Positions 53,132 through 61,257 of a stretch of 64,000 nucleotides of DNA are shown in pieces (within the stretch, counting starts at the first letter, position 1; the number at the start of each line of letters is the position of its first letter). Origin of the DNA: Gaiellasilicea sp963791905 (GTDB lineage Bacteria > Actinomycetota > Thermoleophilia > Gaiellales > Gaiellaceae); contig CAWBTX010000006.1 of NCBI GenBank assembly GCA_963791905.1, forward strand, positions 682,001-746,000. The letters are read 5' to 3'. The translations under genes were made by a program, and so were the position numbers. The notes under the pieces are model-generated. The model was not told the DNA's origin. It did not search any database and worked only from the letters and a program-made list of their open reading frames with translations.

Positions 53132-53352
53132 TCGAGCACGAGCAGCGTCGTGAGGACGACCGCCGGCGCCGCGGGTCGAGCTCGAGCTGGCGGGCGAGCT
53201 CCGCGATCGCGACGACAGAAGACGAGGTCGAAAAAGAGCTCGAGCCAGCTTGCGTGACGCTCGTCGTCGGGGTCGTCTGCCGTCCGCAGTCGGGGAGGCA
53301 CCAGCCAGCGCCCTGGCTGCTCTCGGCTCTCCACCCGCGCTTCCACGGTCAC
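53094..53352 (-). pseudogene. 5' remnant of a low-temperature-requirement A (LtrA)-like gene
   Basis: On the minus strand from a GTG at 53352, a frame reads VTVEARVESREQPGRW, then RHASWLELFFDLVF, the N-terminal signature of LtrA membrane proteins. After one extra base near 53216 it continues VVAIAELARQLELDP and then loses similarity, stopping at 53094 inside the 3' end of the DUF72 gene. About 85 of the usual ~380 codons remain. It fills the 250-base gap between DUF72 and Mrp, whose start region it also opposes. Confidence 0.6.
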
Positions 53353-53382
53353 GAGCCTATGGCTGAGGGCTACGCTTCGACC

Positions 53383-54448
53383 ATGGCAGTCGACCGCGAC
53401 GTCGTCCTGCGTGCGCTCGAGCGCGTCATCGATCCCGAGCTCCGCAAGCCGGTGACCGAGCTCGACATGGTGCGCGACGTCGAGATCGACGGCGCGAACG
53501 TCGCGGTCACGATCGCGCTCACCGTCGCCGGCTGCCCGTTGCGCTCCTCGTTCCAGGATCAGGTCGCCGAGCACGTCGGCTCGCTGCCGGAGGTCGCGCG
53601 CGTCGAGCTCCGCTTCGACGTCATGAGCGCCGGACGAGAAGACGGCGCTGACCACGAAGCTCCGCGGCGGCCGTCCGGAGAAGGCGATCTCGCTCGATCC
53701 GTCGACGCGGGTGATCGCGGTCGCGAGCGGGAAGGGCGGAGTCGGCAAGTCGTCGCTCACCGTGAATCTCGCGGCCGCGCTCGACGGTCTAGGTCAGCAG
53801 GTCGGCCTGATCGACGCCGACGTGTACGGCCACTCGCTGCCGCACATGCTCGGCATCTCGCAGCGGCCGATCGTGGTCGACAAGATGATCGTGCCGCCCG
53901 TGCGCGGCAGCCTGAAGTTCATCTCCATCGGGAACTTCCTCGACGAGAACGCTCCGGTGATGTGGCGCGGGCCGATGTTGCATCGCGCGCTCGAGCAGTT
54001 CCTCTCGGACGTGCACTGGGGCGACCTCGACACGATGGTCGTGGACATGCCGCCGGGCACCGGCGATATGGCGATCTCGCTCGGGCAGCTCTTGCCGCGG
54101 GCAGAGGTGCTCGTCGTGACGACGCCGCAGCCGCTCGCCCAGGAGGTGGCGGCCCGCGCGGCGATGATGGCGCAGAAGACGGGCCAGAAGGTGCTCGGCG
54201 TCGTCGAGAACATGAGCGGCGACGCGTTTGGCTCCGGCGGCGGAGCGCGGCTTGCGGACGAGCTCGGCGTGCCGCTCCTCGGCACCGTTCCGCTCGATCC
54301 GGCGCTGCGCGAGGCCGGTGACTCGGGTACGCCCGTCGTCGAGTCCGAGCCGGGCTCGGCGTCGGCGCGTGCGATCGTCGCGATCGCCGAGGCTGTCGCG
54401 GCCGCGCGACCGGGCGCGATCCGCAAGCCGCTTCAGCTCTTGACGTAG
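53383..54448 (+). pseudogene. mrp: Mrp/ApbC-type iron-sulfur carrier ATPase, frameshifted
   Basis: A P-loop ATPase that carries Fe-S clusters to apo-proteins. Residues 1-~85 are a MIP18/DUF59 domain (ALERVIDPELRKPVTELDMV, VTIALTVAGCPLRSSF). The frame breaks near 53632 by one extra base. Removal gives DEKTALTTKLRGG, then VIAVASGKGGVGKSS (P loop near 116), VDMPPGTGDMAISLGQLLP and VVENMSGDAFGSGGG, 354 residues in all. The CxxC pair that usually bridges the cluster at the dimer interface is absent. An ATG at 53359 is an alternative start. Confidence 0.87.
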
Positions 54449-54454
54449 CGCGAG

Positions 54455-55761
54455 CTACGCGCGCTGGTTGCGCCACGCCTGCAGCAGCGAGACGGCGAGC
54501 ACGGCGAGCGATCCGATGAAGAGCACGAGCAGCGCGATGGTGAGCAGGCCGAAGCCGGTCGGCTCGTCGATCGGGAGCTCGGGCAGCAGGCTGCCGCGGG
54601 GAGTCCGCTCGCCGAGCACCGTGCCGTCGCGTGGCGAGCTCGAGGCGGCGTCCTCCGAGCCATCCGTTCGGGCCGCCGGCGCCGCGCTGTCGTCGACAGC
54701 GCCGGCTCCGGGCAGCGCGCCGACGCGGTCCGTCCACGCAGTCAGCGCGACCAGTGGGTCGGCAGACTCCTGCGCGCACTTCGGCCGGATGCGCTTCTTC
54801 ACGGGAGCGCCCGCTGCCACGATCGTGACGTAGCTCCGCGCCAGCACTTTCGGGCTTCCGTTCTCGGTCGTCACGAGCACGTAGGTGCCGGGCTCGAGCG
54901 GCCGGTTGCGGATCGTGCCGTCGAAGACGAAGAGGTTCAGGCCCTTCGTGCCCGCAATGCGGATCTGGCCGGCGAGCTCACAGCTCGGCCCGGGGCCTCG
55001 AACCGCGAGGACGAGCCTCGCCGGCTTGGAGAGCTCGAAGCTGAAGACCGTCGTGGTCGGCCAGGCGCCGCGGTTCCGGATCCGGGTGTGCGAGCGCTCG
55101 AACTCGCGCAGGCGGACGCCTGGCTTGGAGCCGCTCGCGCTTGACGGCCCGCCGAAGCTGTACGCCGTCATCCCTGCCTCGACGGGGCCAGAGGACGGTG
55201 CAGCGGGCGCCGAGGCAGGGTCCGAGCTCGACGACGCTCCCGCGCCGTCGCCAGCGCCGGCCGGAGCTGTCGACGCCGAGGGACTAGGGGTTGCCGGCGC
55301 GGGTGGAGCAACCGGCGCAGCCGGCGGCGGCGTGGGCACCGGCGGCAGTTTCGGCGCCGGTACGGGTACAGGGAGCGCAGCCGGCGGTGGCGGCTGTGGT
55401 GGTGGCGGCGGCGGAGGCACGGGTAGAACCGGCGGGATCGGAGCCGGCGGGACCGGCACTGGCGGGAGCGGGAGCGGGGCCGGTGGTGGCGGCGGCGGCG
55501 GGGGTGGCGGCGGCGGGGGTGGCGGTACCGGGACAGGTACCGGGACAGGCAGCGGCGGCGGCGCCGGAACGGGGGGAACCGGAACGGGCGGGACCGGCGC
55601 GGGAGGCGTCACGGGCGGAACCGGCGGGAGGGGCGGCGCCGGGAACCGGGAGCCGGCGGAACCGGCGGCACCTGCGCCGAGGCGTTGACCGTCAGAGCGC
55701 AACAGGCTGCGAGCGCGAACGCTGCGAGCGTGCCGCCGACGCGCAGTGATGGCCGCCTCAT
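54455..55761 (-). pseudogene. Exported proline-rich protein with C-terminal membrane anchor, frameshifted
   Basis: The true start is the ATG at 55761, which gives a signal peptide (MRRPSLRVGGTLAAFALAAC to VNASAQ). One missing base near 55642 separates it from the rest; with it restored the protein is 435 residues. A Pro/Val-rich region of about 130 residues (long runs of PPP and PVPVP) is followed by a Ser/Ala linker. A beta-rich domain comes next (VFSFELSKPARLVLAVRG, CELAGQIRIAG, EPGTYVLVTTENG). A C-terminal helix (LLTIALLVLFIGSLAVLAVSLL) precedes Arg residues. Likely a cell-envelope protein spanning the wall. Function unknown. Confidence 0.72.
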
Positions 55762-55812
55762 CGCGGGTGTAACGCCGCAAGGCACGTTTCGGATACGCGC
55801 CCCGAGAACGAA

Positions 55813-55836
55813 GGAGGGCGCCCGTAGGCGCCCTCC
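55813..55836 (-). terminator. Perfect hairpin downstream of the secreted protein gene
   Basis: GGAGGGCGCC-CGTA-GGCGCCCTCC, a 10-bp stem with a 4-base loop, 23 bases after the stop of the gene at 55859 on the minus strand. No U tract; a likely Rho-independent-like terminator. Confidence 0.65.
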
Positions 55837-55858
55837 GCGGACCGCAGCCCCCAACCGG

Positions 55859-56596
55859 CTAGCGCCGGCGCACCTTCGACAGCATCCACGCCCCGCCGGT
55901 CTGGACGCAGGTCATCTCGACGCGGTCGCCGACGGCGACCCTGTCCGCCTTCCGCTCGCCGATCGTGCAGGCCTGCGAGGCGCCGCCGTCGGAGGGCTTG
56001 ACCGAGATCGACGTGGACGACAGCGCGTCGACCTGGCCGCGCACCGTCAGGAACACGCTCGGCTTCGGCTTGTCCGAGGCGCGGCAGTCCGCGTGCTTCA
56101 CCAGCAGTCCGGCGTTGGCGCCGGTGCCGGTGCCGAACTGGCCGCTCAGGCCGCCGGCCGGCGTGAACGTGCCCGCCAGGCTGCCGATCAGGCTGCCATC
56201 GCGATGGCCGGCGGAACCGCTCAGCCAAGCGTCGAGCTTGCCGTCGGTGATGACGGCGCTGAACCGCGCGTGCGTTCGGTCGTCGGAGGCGCCGATGACG
56301 ATGCGGCCATCGGCCCAGCCAAGCTTCTTCGTCGTGTTGTAGACGCTCGTGAGGCGCACGTCGACGGGGCCGGCGAGGTCGGCGGTCGTGCTCGTGGCCG
56401 TTCCGGCGTAGCGCCCGTGCGTGACCTCGACGGTCTGTCCCGCGCAGCTATACGTGCGTGTCGTCACGTGGCTGGCGGTGGTGGCGGTAACGGTCGCCGA
56501 CACCGGGCTGACGTCCGACGTCTTCAGGTTGGCGACGGCAGCACCTGCCGTCACGAGTGTCGCAAGTGCGGCTGTGATGAGGGCAAATCGTTTCAC
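55859..56596 (-). CDS. Secreted protein with DUF5666-like C-terminal domain
   Basis: A 245-residue exported protein. The GTG at 56596 follows GAAGGAGA at good spacing and gives signal peptide VKRFALITAALATLVTAGAAVA; an ATG at 56623 is possible. The middle part has RTYSCAGQTVEVTHGRYAG and GRIVIGASDDRTHARFSAVI. The end (SVFLTVRGQVDALSSTSISV, QACTIGERKADRVAVGDRVEMTCVQTGG) resembles the modules of the protein at 12080. Two Cys pairs are visible. Function unknown. Confidence 0.75.
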   Translation of the reverse strand: MKRFALITAALATLVTAGAAVANLKTSDVSPVSATVTATTASHVTTRTYSCAGQTVEVTHGRYAGTATSTTADLAGPVDVRLTSVYNTTKKLGWADGRIVIGASDDRTHARFSAVITDGKLDAWLSGSAGHRDGSLIGSLAGTFTPAGGLSGQFGTGTGANAGLLVKHADCRASDKPKPSVFLTVRGQVDALSSTSISVKPSDGGASQACTIGERKADRVAVGDRVEMTCVQTGGAWMLSKVRRR

Positions 56597-56715
56597 GAGG
56601 CTCTCCTTCGTGCGTTGGCGCATCTCACGGTGACTGAAGGCTTGCCGTTGCAGGTCATGTGCCCGCAAAACGTTTGTGAGGATTCTGTGAAGGCCCTGAG
56701 CGCCATGCTCGTGCG

Positions 56716-56721
56716 TAGACT
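56716..56721 (+). promoter_or_regulatory. Leaderless-type -10 of the HAD-IB gene
   Basis: TAGACT 6 bases before the ATG at 56728, without a Shine-Dalgarno. Confidence 0.42.
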
Positions 56722-56727
56722 CGCCGC

Positions 56728-57498
56728 ATGGCAGGCGCAGCCTTCTTCGACCTCGACCGCACGCTGCTGCGACGCTCGAGCGCGCTCGCGCTCGCCGGCT
56801 CCTTCCGCGAGCGAGGGCTGATCGGCCGTGGGCAGCTGGCGAAGGCCGCCGCGTGGCAGCTGCTCTTCGTCGCCCGCGGCGCGAGCGCGGAGACGGTGCG
56901 CAAGGCCTCCGAGGACGGGATGAGGATCCTGAAGGGCTTCCCGGTAAGCGAGCTGCAGACGCTGGTCGCCGGGGCGATGGAGCCCGTGCTGAAGCCCCTT
57001 GTCTACAGCGAGCCGCTACGGCTCGTCGAGGAGCACCGGAGCCGAGGCGAGCCCGTGTACATCGTCTCCGCGACGCTGCAGGAGATTGTCGACGAGCTGG
57101 CACGCGAGCTCGGCTTCGACGGCGCCATCGGCTCGACCTGCGAGATCGTCGACGGTGCCTACACCGGCAGGCTGCTGCGGCCGTGTCACGGCGAGGGGAA
57201 GGCCGCCGCCGTGCGCAAGCTCGCGCAGCGCGAGGGCATCGACCTCGATGTGTCGACCGCGTACTCCGACAGCCACAGCGACGTGCCCTTCCTCGAGGTC
57301 GTCGGGCGGCCGGTAGCGGTGAACCCGGACAAGGCGCTGCGGCTGATCGCGGCCGAGCGGGGCTGGTCGGTCATGGAGTTCGGCGAGCTCGCCTTCCCCG
57401 CTGTGCGCCGGCTCCGTCCCGCGCTGCTCGGCATCCCGCTCGCGCTCGGCGCCGGTGCGGCCGTGCTGGTCGCGCGGGCCCGCAGCCGTGCGGCCTGA
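56728..57498 (+). CDS. HAD-IB-family phosphatase (SerB-like)
   Basis: A 256-residue haloacid-dehalogenase phosphatase of subfamily IB. Nucleophile motif AAFFDLDRTLLRRSSAL (Asp8, Asp10), motif II IVSATLQEIVDEL, cap helices, HGEGKAAAVRKLA and AYSDSHSDVPFLEVVGRPVAVNPD. A C-terminal hydrophobic segment (LLGIPLALGAGAAVLVA) may anchor it to the membrane. Lysophosphatidate or phosphoserine are typical substrates of relatives. The next gene starts 11 bases before its stop. Confidence 0.88.
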   Translation: MAGAAFFDLDRTLLRRSSALALAGSFRERGLIGRGQLAKAAAWQLLFVARGASAETVRKASEDGMRILKGFPVSELQTLVAGAMEPVLKPLVYSEPLRLVEEHRSRGEPVYIVSATLQEIVDELARELGFDGAIGSTCEIVDGAYTGRLLRPCHGEGKAAAVRKLAQREGIDLDVSTAYSDSHSDVPFLEVVGRPVAVNPDKALRLIAAERGWSVMEFGELAFPAVRRLRPALLGIPLALGAGAAVLVARARSRAA

Positions 57499-58216
57499 CG
57501 AGGCTCGCGCGCGGCTGGCCGCGCTCGGGTTCGCCGGTGAGGACGTCGACCTCCTCTTCGATCACTTCGACGACGCGGAGCGACGAGGGAAACTCGGCCA
57601 CGGGCACGTGCGAATCGAGTGGCTGGAGACGCAGTCCTTCGACCCGGCCGCAGTTCCCGCCAAGACGCAGAGCGACGGCGTCGACCAGTGGGAGTCGCGA
57701 GGCGCACTCGGCTATCTCGTCCTCGGCGCGGTCTGCGCTGACGTCCTCGCCGACCGGAAGCCGGTGCGCCTCGTCGCGGCGGACGCCTTTCCGACGGGCC
57801 ACCTCGGCTACTGGGTGCGGCGACTTGCGACCGCGGGTCTCGTCGCGCTGCTGACCGCGACCTCTCCGCGCAGGCTCGCCCACCCTGACGGCGGCGAGCC
57901 ACTGGTAGGCACGAACCCGCTCGCGATCGGCATCCCGAGCGCCGACGGCGCGCCGCTCGTCGCGGACGTCTCGATGGCGAAGGCGACCTACGGGGATGTG
58001 CTTGCCGGCCGCGCGCAGCCCGAGGACGTCGTTCCCTTCGGCGGCGAGCAGGCGCACAAGGCGTTCGCGCTCGCGGTCGGCCTGCAGGGCCTCGTCGAGG
58101 CGCTCGTCGGCCCGAGGAACGGCATCGTGCTGCTCGCCGCCGAGCCGCTGCACGACGGCTTTCCGCAGGAGCTGAGGCGGCTCGCCGCCGGCCTGCGCCT
58201 CCCCGGCGAGGCCTAG
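57488..58216 (+). CDS. Ldh_2-family (malate/ureidoglycolate dehydrogenase-like) protein, short
   Basis: Related to the YlbC/MdH-type NAD(P)-dependent dehydrogenases (LDH2 family). FAGEDVDLLFDHFDDAERRGKLGHGHVRI is the N-terminal unit. AGLVALLTATSPRRLAHPDGG, VGTNPLAIGIPSADGAPLVADVSMAKATYGDV and FGGEQAHKAFALAVGLQGLVEAL follow. At 242 residues it is about 90 shorter than usual; part of the substrate domain near the active-site His is missing, so activity is doubtful. The GTG start overlaps the HAD gene. Convergent with the cupin-TPR gene. Confidence 0.75.
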   Translation: MRPDEARARLAALGFAGEDVDLLFDHFDDAERRGKLGHGHVRIEWLETQSFDPAAVPAKTQSDGVDQWESRGALGYLVLGAVCADVLADRKPVRLVAADAFPTGHLGYWVRRLATAGLVALLTATSPRRLAHPDGGEPLVGTNPLAIGIPSADGAPLVADVSMAKATYGDVLAGRAQPEDVVPFGGEQAHKAFALAVGLQGLVEALVGPRNGIVLLAAEPLHDGFPQELRRLAAGLRLPGEA

Positions 58217-58851
58217 CTGGCCGCGGGGAATCTCGGGTCGTCGCGGATCGAGTCGAGATCCTCGTCCGTCGCCGCATGCTTGCCGAGCTTCGCATCGGTC
58301 TGGACGGCGAGGTTCAGGTGCTCGAGCGCGTCGTCGCGCCGGCCGGCGCGCGCCTCGATGCAGGCGAGGTGGTAGAGCAGGGGCGGATGTCCCGGCCGCT
58401 GCTGGAGGCCGGCCTCGAGCTCGGAGATGGCCTTCTCGTGCTCGCCCTCGCTTGCGTAGGCGTAGGCGGCGAAGAACCACTCCCACGCCGAGACGTCGTG
58501 GCGGCCCGGTTCGCCGCCGACCGCTAGAACGGTCGTGTCCGGCTCGGCCGCCTTGGCGTAGCGCTTCACGGCGGGATCGGCAAGGAAGACCAGCGTCCCG
58601 GCCGGCGCGTCGACCTCCTCACCGTCGAGCTCGAACGTGGCCCGGCCCGCGATCACGACGTACAGCTCCTCGTGGCCGAGCGACTGCTCCGTGTGCTCTT
58701 CGACGACGTCCTGGCCCACGTCGGCCGCGGTGTAGGCGTTGACGCCGAACGCAGTGATCCCGAAGCCGCGGCGGACTGGCGTCCATCTCAGCGTCCCCGG
58801 GCCCGGCAGCGACTCGAGCTCGGACAGGTGTGCGCTCTGCCACGGCTTCAA
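58213..58851 (-). CDS. Cupin domain plus TPR-like helical repeats
   Basis: A 212-residue protein. Residues about 20-115 form a cupin (VVEEHTEQSLGHEELYVVIAGRATFELDGEEVDAPAGTLVFLADP). Residues about 130-205 are TPR-type helices (EWFFAAYAYASEGEHEKAISELEAGLQQRPGHPPLLYHLACIEA). This arrangement is common in uncharacterised actinobacterial proteins. The ATG overlaps the DUF1028 stop; the three genes 59973 to 58213 form an operon. Confidence 0.82.
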   Translation of the reverse strand: MKPWQSAHLSELESLPGPGTLRWTPVRRGFGITAFGVNAYTAADVGQDVVEEHTEQSLGHEELYVVIAGRATFELDGEEVDAPAGTLVFLADPAVKRYAKAAEPDTTVLAVGGEPGRHDVSAWEWFFAAYAYASEGEHEKAISELEAGLQQRPGHPPLLYHLACIEARAGRRDDALEHLNLAVQTDAKLGKHAATDEDLDSIRDDPRFPAAS

Positions 58852-59699
58852 CTCTTCCTCCTCAGCTCGTCGAGCACGACGGGATCGATCCGGGCCGTGC
58901 CGGCCTCGCTCGGGCCGGCGATCCGCTCCTCCAGGTTCTCGACCCCGGCCCAGTCCTCCAGTCGCTCGTAGCCGAGCCGGCCGAGCCGCTCGTCGAGCTC
59001 GAGGCGCAGCTCGTCGTCGATGTCGATCAGGTCCGATTCGGCCGTCGTGCCGAACAGCGCCTCGTGCAGGTCGTACAGGCGGCGGAGCTCCTCGATCGGC
59101 CGCTCGTGATCGTCGATGCGCAGGTCGACGAGGACGTCGGAGAGGCCGGCGTAGCCTCCGTCCCGCTCGACGACGAGCAGCGCGGCCGACTGCTGACCGC
59201 GGGAGTCGCCGCCTGCGGCCTGGCCTGCAGCCAGCGACTCGAGCAGGCGAGCGGCGAGCGATCCGGTCGCCGCCTCGAAGGTGTCCGCGAGCGCGTCGAC
59301 CGTGGCCCCGGAGACGAGGATGTTGCCCTGAGCCGCGTACCCGTCGCCGGTCCGGCCGCCCGCCCAGTCGTGGCAGCCCGGCCCGGTGAAGGTGGCCGCG
59401 CGACCCTGCGCGTCGACGACGCCGAGCTGCCGCTGGTCACGGCCTTCGTCGGCCTCCGTCAGCCGGCGCGCGACCTCCTCGGCCGAGAGCCCCTGCCGCA
59501 ACAGCGCGAGCCCGTCGGGCCCGTAGCGGGGGTTCGCGTACGACTGGGTCGCCACCGCGCCCGCCTGCGGCTCTGCCCACGGCACGACCGAGCCGACGGC
59601 GAGGAACTTCGACTGCACGGCGACGCCCCATTGTCCGGCGTCGAGGTCGCAGGCGACGACCGAGTACGTCGCGATCGCGCGCTTGTGTTGTTTCAACAC
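58848..59699 (-). CDS. DUF1028-family protein (Ntn-hydrolase-like)
   Basis: A 283-residue protein. TYSVVACDLDAGQWGVAVQSKFLAVGSVVPWAEPQAGAVATQSYANPRYG is the DUF1028 signature; the family fold resembles Ntn hydrolases and is probably a peptidase or amidohydrolase. GCHDWAGGRTGDGYAAQGNILVSG is also conserved. The C-terminal 90 residues add a helical domain. The GTG at 59699 (or TTG at 59696) lies inside a 21-bp palindrome, so start choice and regulation may be linked. Confidence 0.87.
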   Translation of the reverse strand: MLKQHKRAIATYSVVACDLDAGQWGVAVQSKFLAVGSVVPWAEPQAGAVATQSYANPRYGPDGLALLRQGLSAEEVARRLTEADEGRDQRQLGVVDAQGRAATFTGPGCHDWAGGRTGDGYAAQGNILVSGATVDALADTFEAATGSLAARLLESLAAGQAAGGDSRGQQSAALLVVERDGGYAGLSDVLVDLRIDDHERPIEELRRLYDLHEALFGTTAESDLIDIDDELRLELDERLGRLGYERLEDWAGVENLEERIAGPSEAGTARIDPVVLDELRRKS

Positions 59700-59702
59700 A
59701 AG
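59682..59702. repeat. 21-bp palindrome over the DUF1028 start, copy 2 of GTGTTGTTTCAACAC
   Basis: CTTGTGTTG-TTT-CAACACAAG, perfect 9-bp arms. Its central 15 bp are the exact reverse complement of 50920-50934. It covers the DUF1028 start codon and the 4-base gap to the upstream stop. Confidence 0.6.
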
Positions 59703-59703
59703 G

Positions 59704-59973
59704 TCACCCGTACGTCAGCTCGGTGAGGTCGAGCTCGACGAGCTCCTGGCTCGGCACGAGCACGCAGGCCACCTCCGGGCGTGCGAGCGCCTCCTTGACC
59801 GCGTCCGCCGAGGCGGCTCGCACAACCACGGGCGTGCCGCGCTCGTGCGCCTCCCGCAGGAGCCGGTCGTCGCGGACGTCGTCGAGCACGAGCGCTCCCT
59901 CGACGTCGAGCGATCCCTCGAGGGCCAGCTCTGGCACGCGCCGCCCGGTTGACCCGAACCAGCGCTCTCTCAC
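59704..59973 (-). CDS. Small protein of unknown function
   Basis: An 89-residue protein with a GAGGAGA site before its GTG. It reads LDVEGALVLDDVRDDRLLREA, then GTPVVVRAASADAVKEALARPEVACVLVPSQELVELDLTEL, an alternating beta-alpha pattern like a small Rossmann-type or response domain. I do not recognise the family. First gene of the operon with DUF1028 and the cupin-TPR gene; its stop is 4 bases from the DUF1028 start. Confidence 0.62.
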   Translation of the reverse strand: MRERWFGSTGRRVPELALEGSLDVEGALVLDDVRDDRLLREAHERGTPVVVRAASADAVKEALARPEVACVLVPSQELVELDLTELTYG

Positions 59974-60044
59974 GCGGTCTCCTCACGCACGAATCGTGTC
60001 CTCTGGCCGCGAAAGGCAAGCGAGGCTAGGACGCAGGGAGCATT

Positions 60045-60061
60045 CGTAGCCGGAGGCTACG
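60045..60061. terminator. Short hairpin in the 164-base gap before the UPF0173 gene end
   Basis: CGTAGCC-GGA-GGCTACG, a 7-bp perfect stem with a 3-base loop. It lies between the 5' end of the small-protein operon and the 3' end of the UPF0173 gene (minus strand). It may terminate the latter. Nothing else is recognisable in this gap. Confidence 0.35.
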
Positions 60062-60137
60062 GATGCGACTGAGGACGACGCGTCGCGCCGCCTTGCAGCG
60101 CGCCAGAGGGCGCGAGGCGGGCGGGAGGAGGCCGCCA

Positions 60138-60830
60138 TCACAACTCGACCGAGCCGCCGGGCTCGGGCGCCACGATCTCGACGGTGCGGGCGAGCTCGCG
60201 CAGCTCCTCGGGCGTCCCCGTCAGCACGGGGAACGTGCCGTAATGGCAGGGGACACAGCGCTTCACGGCCAGCAGCTCCAGCGCGACGGCAGCCTCACGC
60301 GGGCCCATCGTGTAGTGGTCGCCGATCGGCAGGACGGCGAGGTCGGGCTCGTAGATCCGCGCGATCAGGGCCATGTCGCCGAAGACGTTCGTGTCGCCTG
60401 CGAAGTAGAGCGTGAAGCCGCTCTCGAGCTCGACGATGAGGCCGCAGGGCTCACCGGCGTACGTCCCGTCGTTCGTGCTGGAGGAATGCTGCGCGTGCGT
60501 GAGCGTGACCTTGACGCCGTCGAGCTCGACCGTGCCGCCCTTGTTCGGGTCGCGAACCGACTCGACGCCTTGTCCCTGGAGCCAGTCGGCGAGCTCGACC
60601 GGTGCCACGACCGTGCAGCCGAACTTCGCGGCCAGCGCGATCGTGTCGCCGTAGTGGTCGCCGTGCCCGTGCGTGATCAGGATCGCGTCGACGCGCTCCG
60701 GCTCGACCTCGCTCGCCGGGCACTTCGGGTTTCCGTTCAGGAACGGGTCGATGTAGATGCGCTTGCCGCCCGGGGTGTCGACGCGAAACGTCGCGTGCCC
60801 GAGCCACGTGAGGGTTCCGTTGTCGGCCAT
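60138..60830 (-). CDS. UPF0173 metal-dependent hydrolase
   Basis: A 230-residue metallo-beta-lactamase-fold hydrolase of the UPF0173 group (YtkL-like). LTWLGHATFRVDTPGGKRIYIDPFL is the entry strand, ILITHGHGDHYGDTI the HxHxDH zinc motif, LTHAQHSSST and LYFAGDTNVFGDM further ligands, and CVPCHYGTFPVL the last His. Substrate unknown. It has a leaderless-type TAGGCT 6 bases before its ATG. Confidence 0.9.
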   Translation of the reverse strand: MADNGTLTWLGHATFRVDTPGGKRIYIDPFLNGNPKCPASEVEPERVDAILITHGHGDHYGDTIALAAKFGCTVVAPVELADWLQGQGVESVRDPNKGGTVELDGVKVTLTHAQHSSSTNDGTYAGEPCGLIVELESGFTLYFAGDTNVFGDMALIARIYEPDLAVLPIGDHYTMGPREAAVALELLAVKRCVPCHYGTFPVLTGTPEELRELARTVEIVAPEPGGSVEL

Positions 60831-60836
60831 GGCTGC

Positions 60837-60842
60837 AGCCTA
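60837..60842 (-). promoter_or_regulatory. Leaderless-type -10 of the UPF0173 gene
   Basis: Minus strand TAGGCT, 6 bases upstream of the ATG at 60830. Confidence 0.42.
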
Positions 60843-60873
60843 GAGGACCGTCCGATGCGGCGACGAACATGGC

Positions 60874-61257
60874 GTGGTGCCGCTTCGCGTGACAGCGATC
60901 ACGCTCGTGCTCGGGGCCGTGGCCGCAGACGCGGCCGGTCTGCACCCCCTCGCCTACTACGCCCTCGTCGTTGCCGTCCCCGTCGTCGCGGCCGCGGCGC
61001 TGCAGGCTCTCGGGGCCGTTCTCGACGGCTCGGCCGCCGAGCCGCTCGACCGGCTGTCGGTCGCGCTCTCCACGCTCGCGCTGCCGCTGCTCCTCCTCGC
61101 CACGGCCATCCGCGCGCCGCTCGTCGGCGACGGCCCGCCGCCGCGCCTCGGCGTCACCGCCCTCGTGGCCGGCCTCGCCGTGCTCCTCCTCCAGGCCGCC
61201 CTCGCGGGCGCATCGGCGCTCGCCGTGCAGCGCCCCGCTCTCGAGACCGAGCTCTAG
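60874..61257 (+). CDS. Small membrane protein of unknown function
   Basis: A 127-residue hydrophobic protein with four likely membrane helices (VTAITLVLGAVAADAAGL; LAYYALVVAVPVVAAAALQALGAVL; LSTLALPLLLLATAI; VTALVAGLAVLLLQAALAGASAL). There is no recognisable family motif. GTG codons at 60874 and 60877 are both possible. It faces nuoN with a 4-base overlap. Coding is supported by the hydrophobic periodicity and lack of a better frame, so moderate confidence. Confidence 0.6.
   Translation: MVPLRVTAITLVLGAVAADAAGLHPLAYYALVVAVPVVAAAALQALGAVLDGSAAEPLDRLSVALSTLALPLLLLATAIRAPLVGDGPPPRLGVTALVAGLAVLLLQAALAGASALAVQRPALETEL

Noticed and set aside
54885..55688. Glycine-rich protein frame with GGGG and GTGTG runs
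   Set aside because: It is the complement of the proline-rich coding region; the minus strand has the signal peptide, beta domain and membrane anchor.
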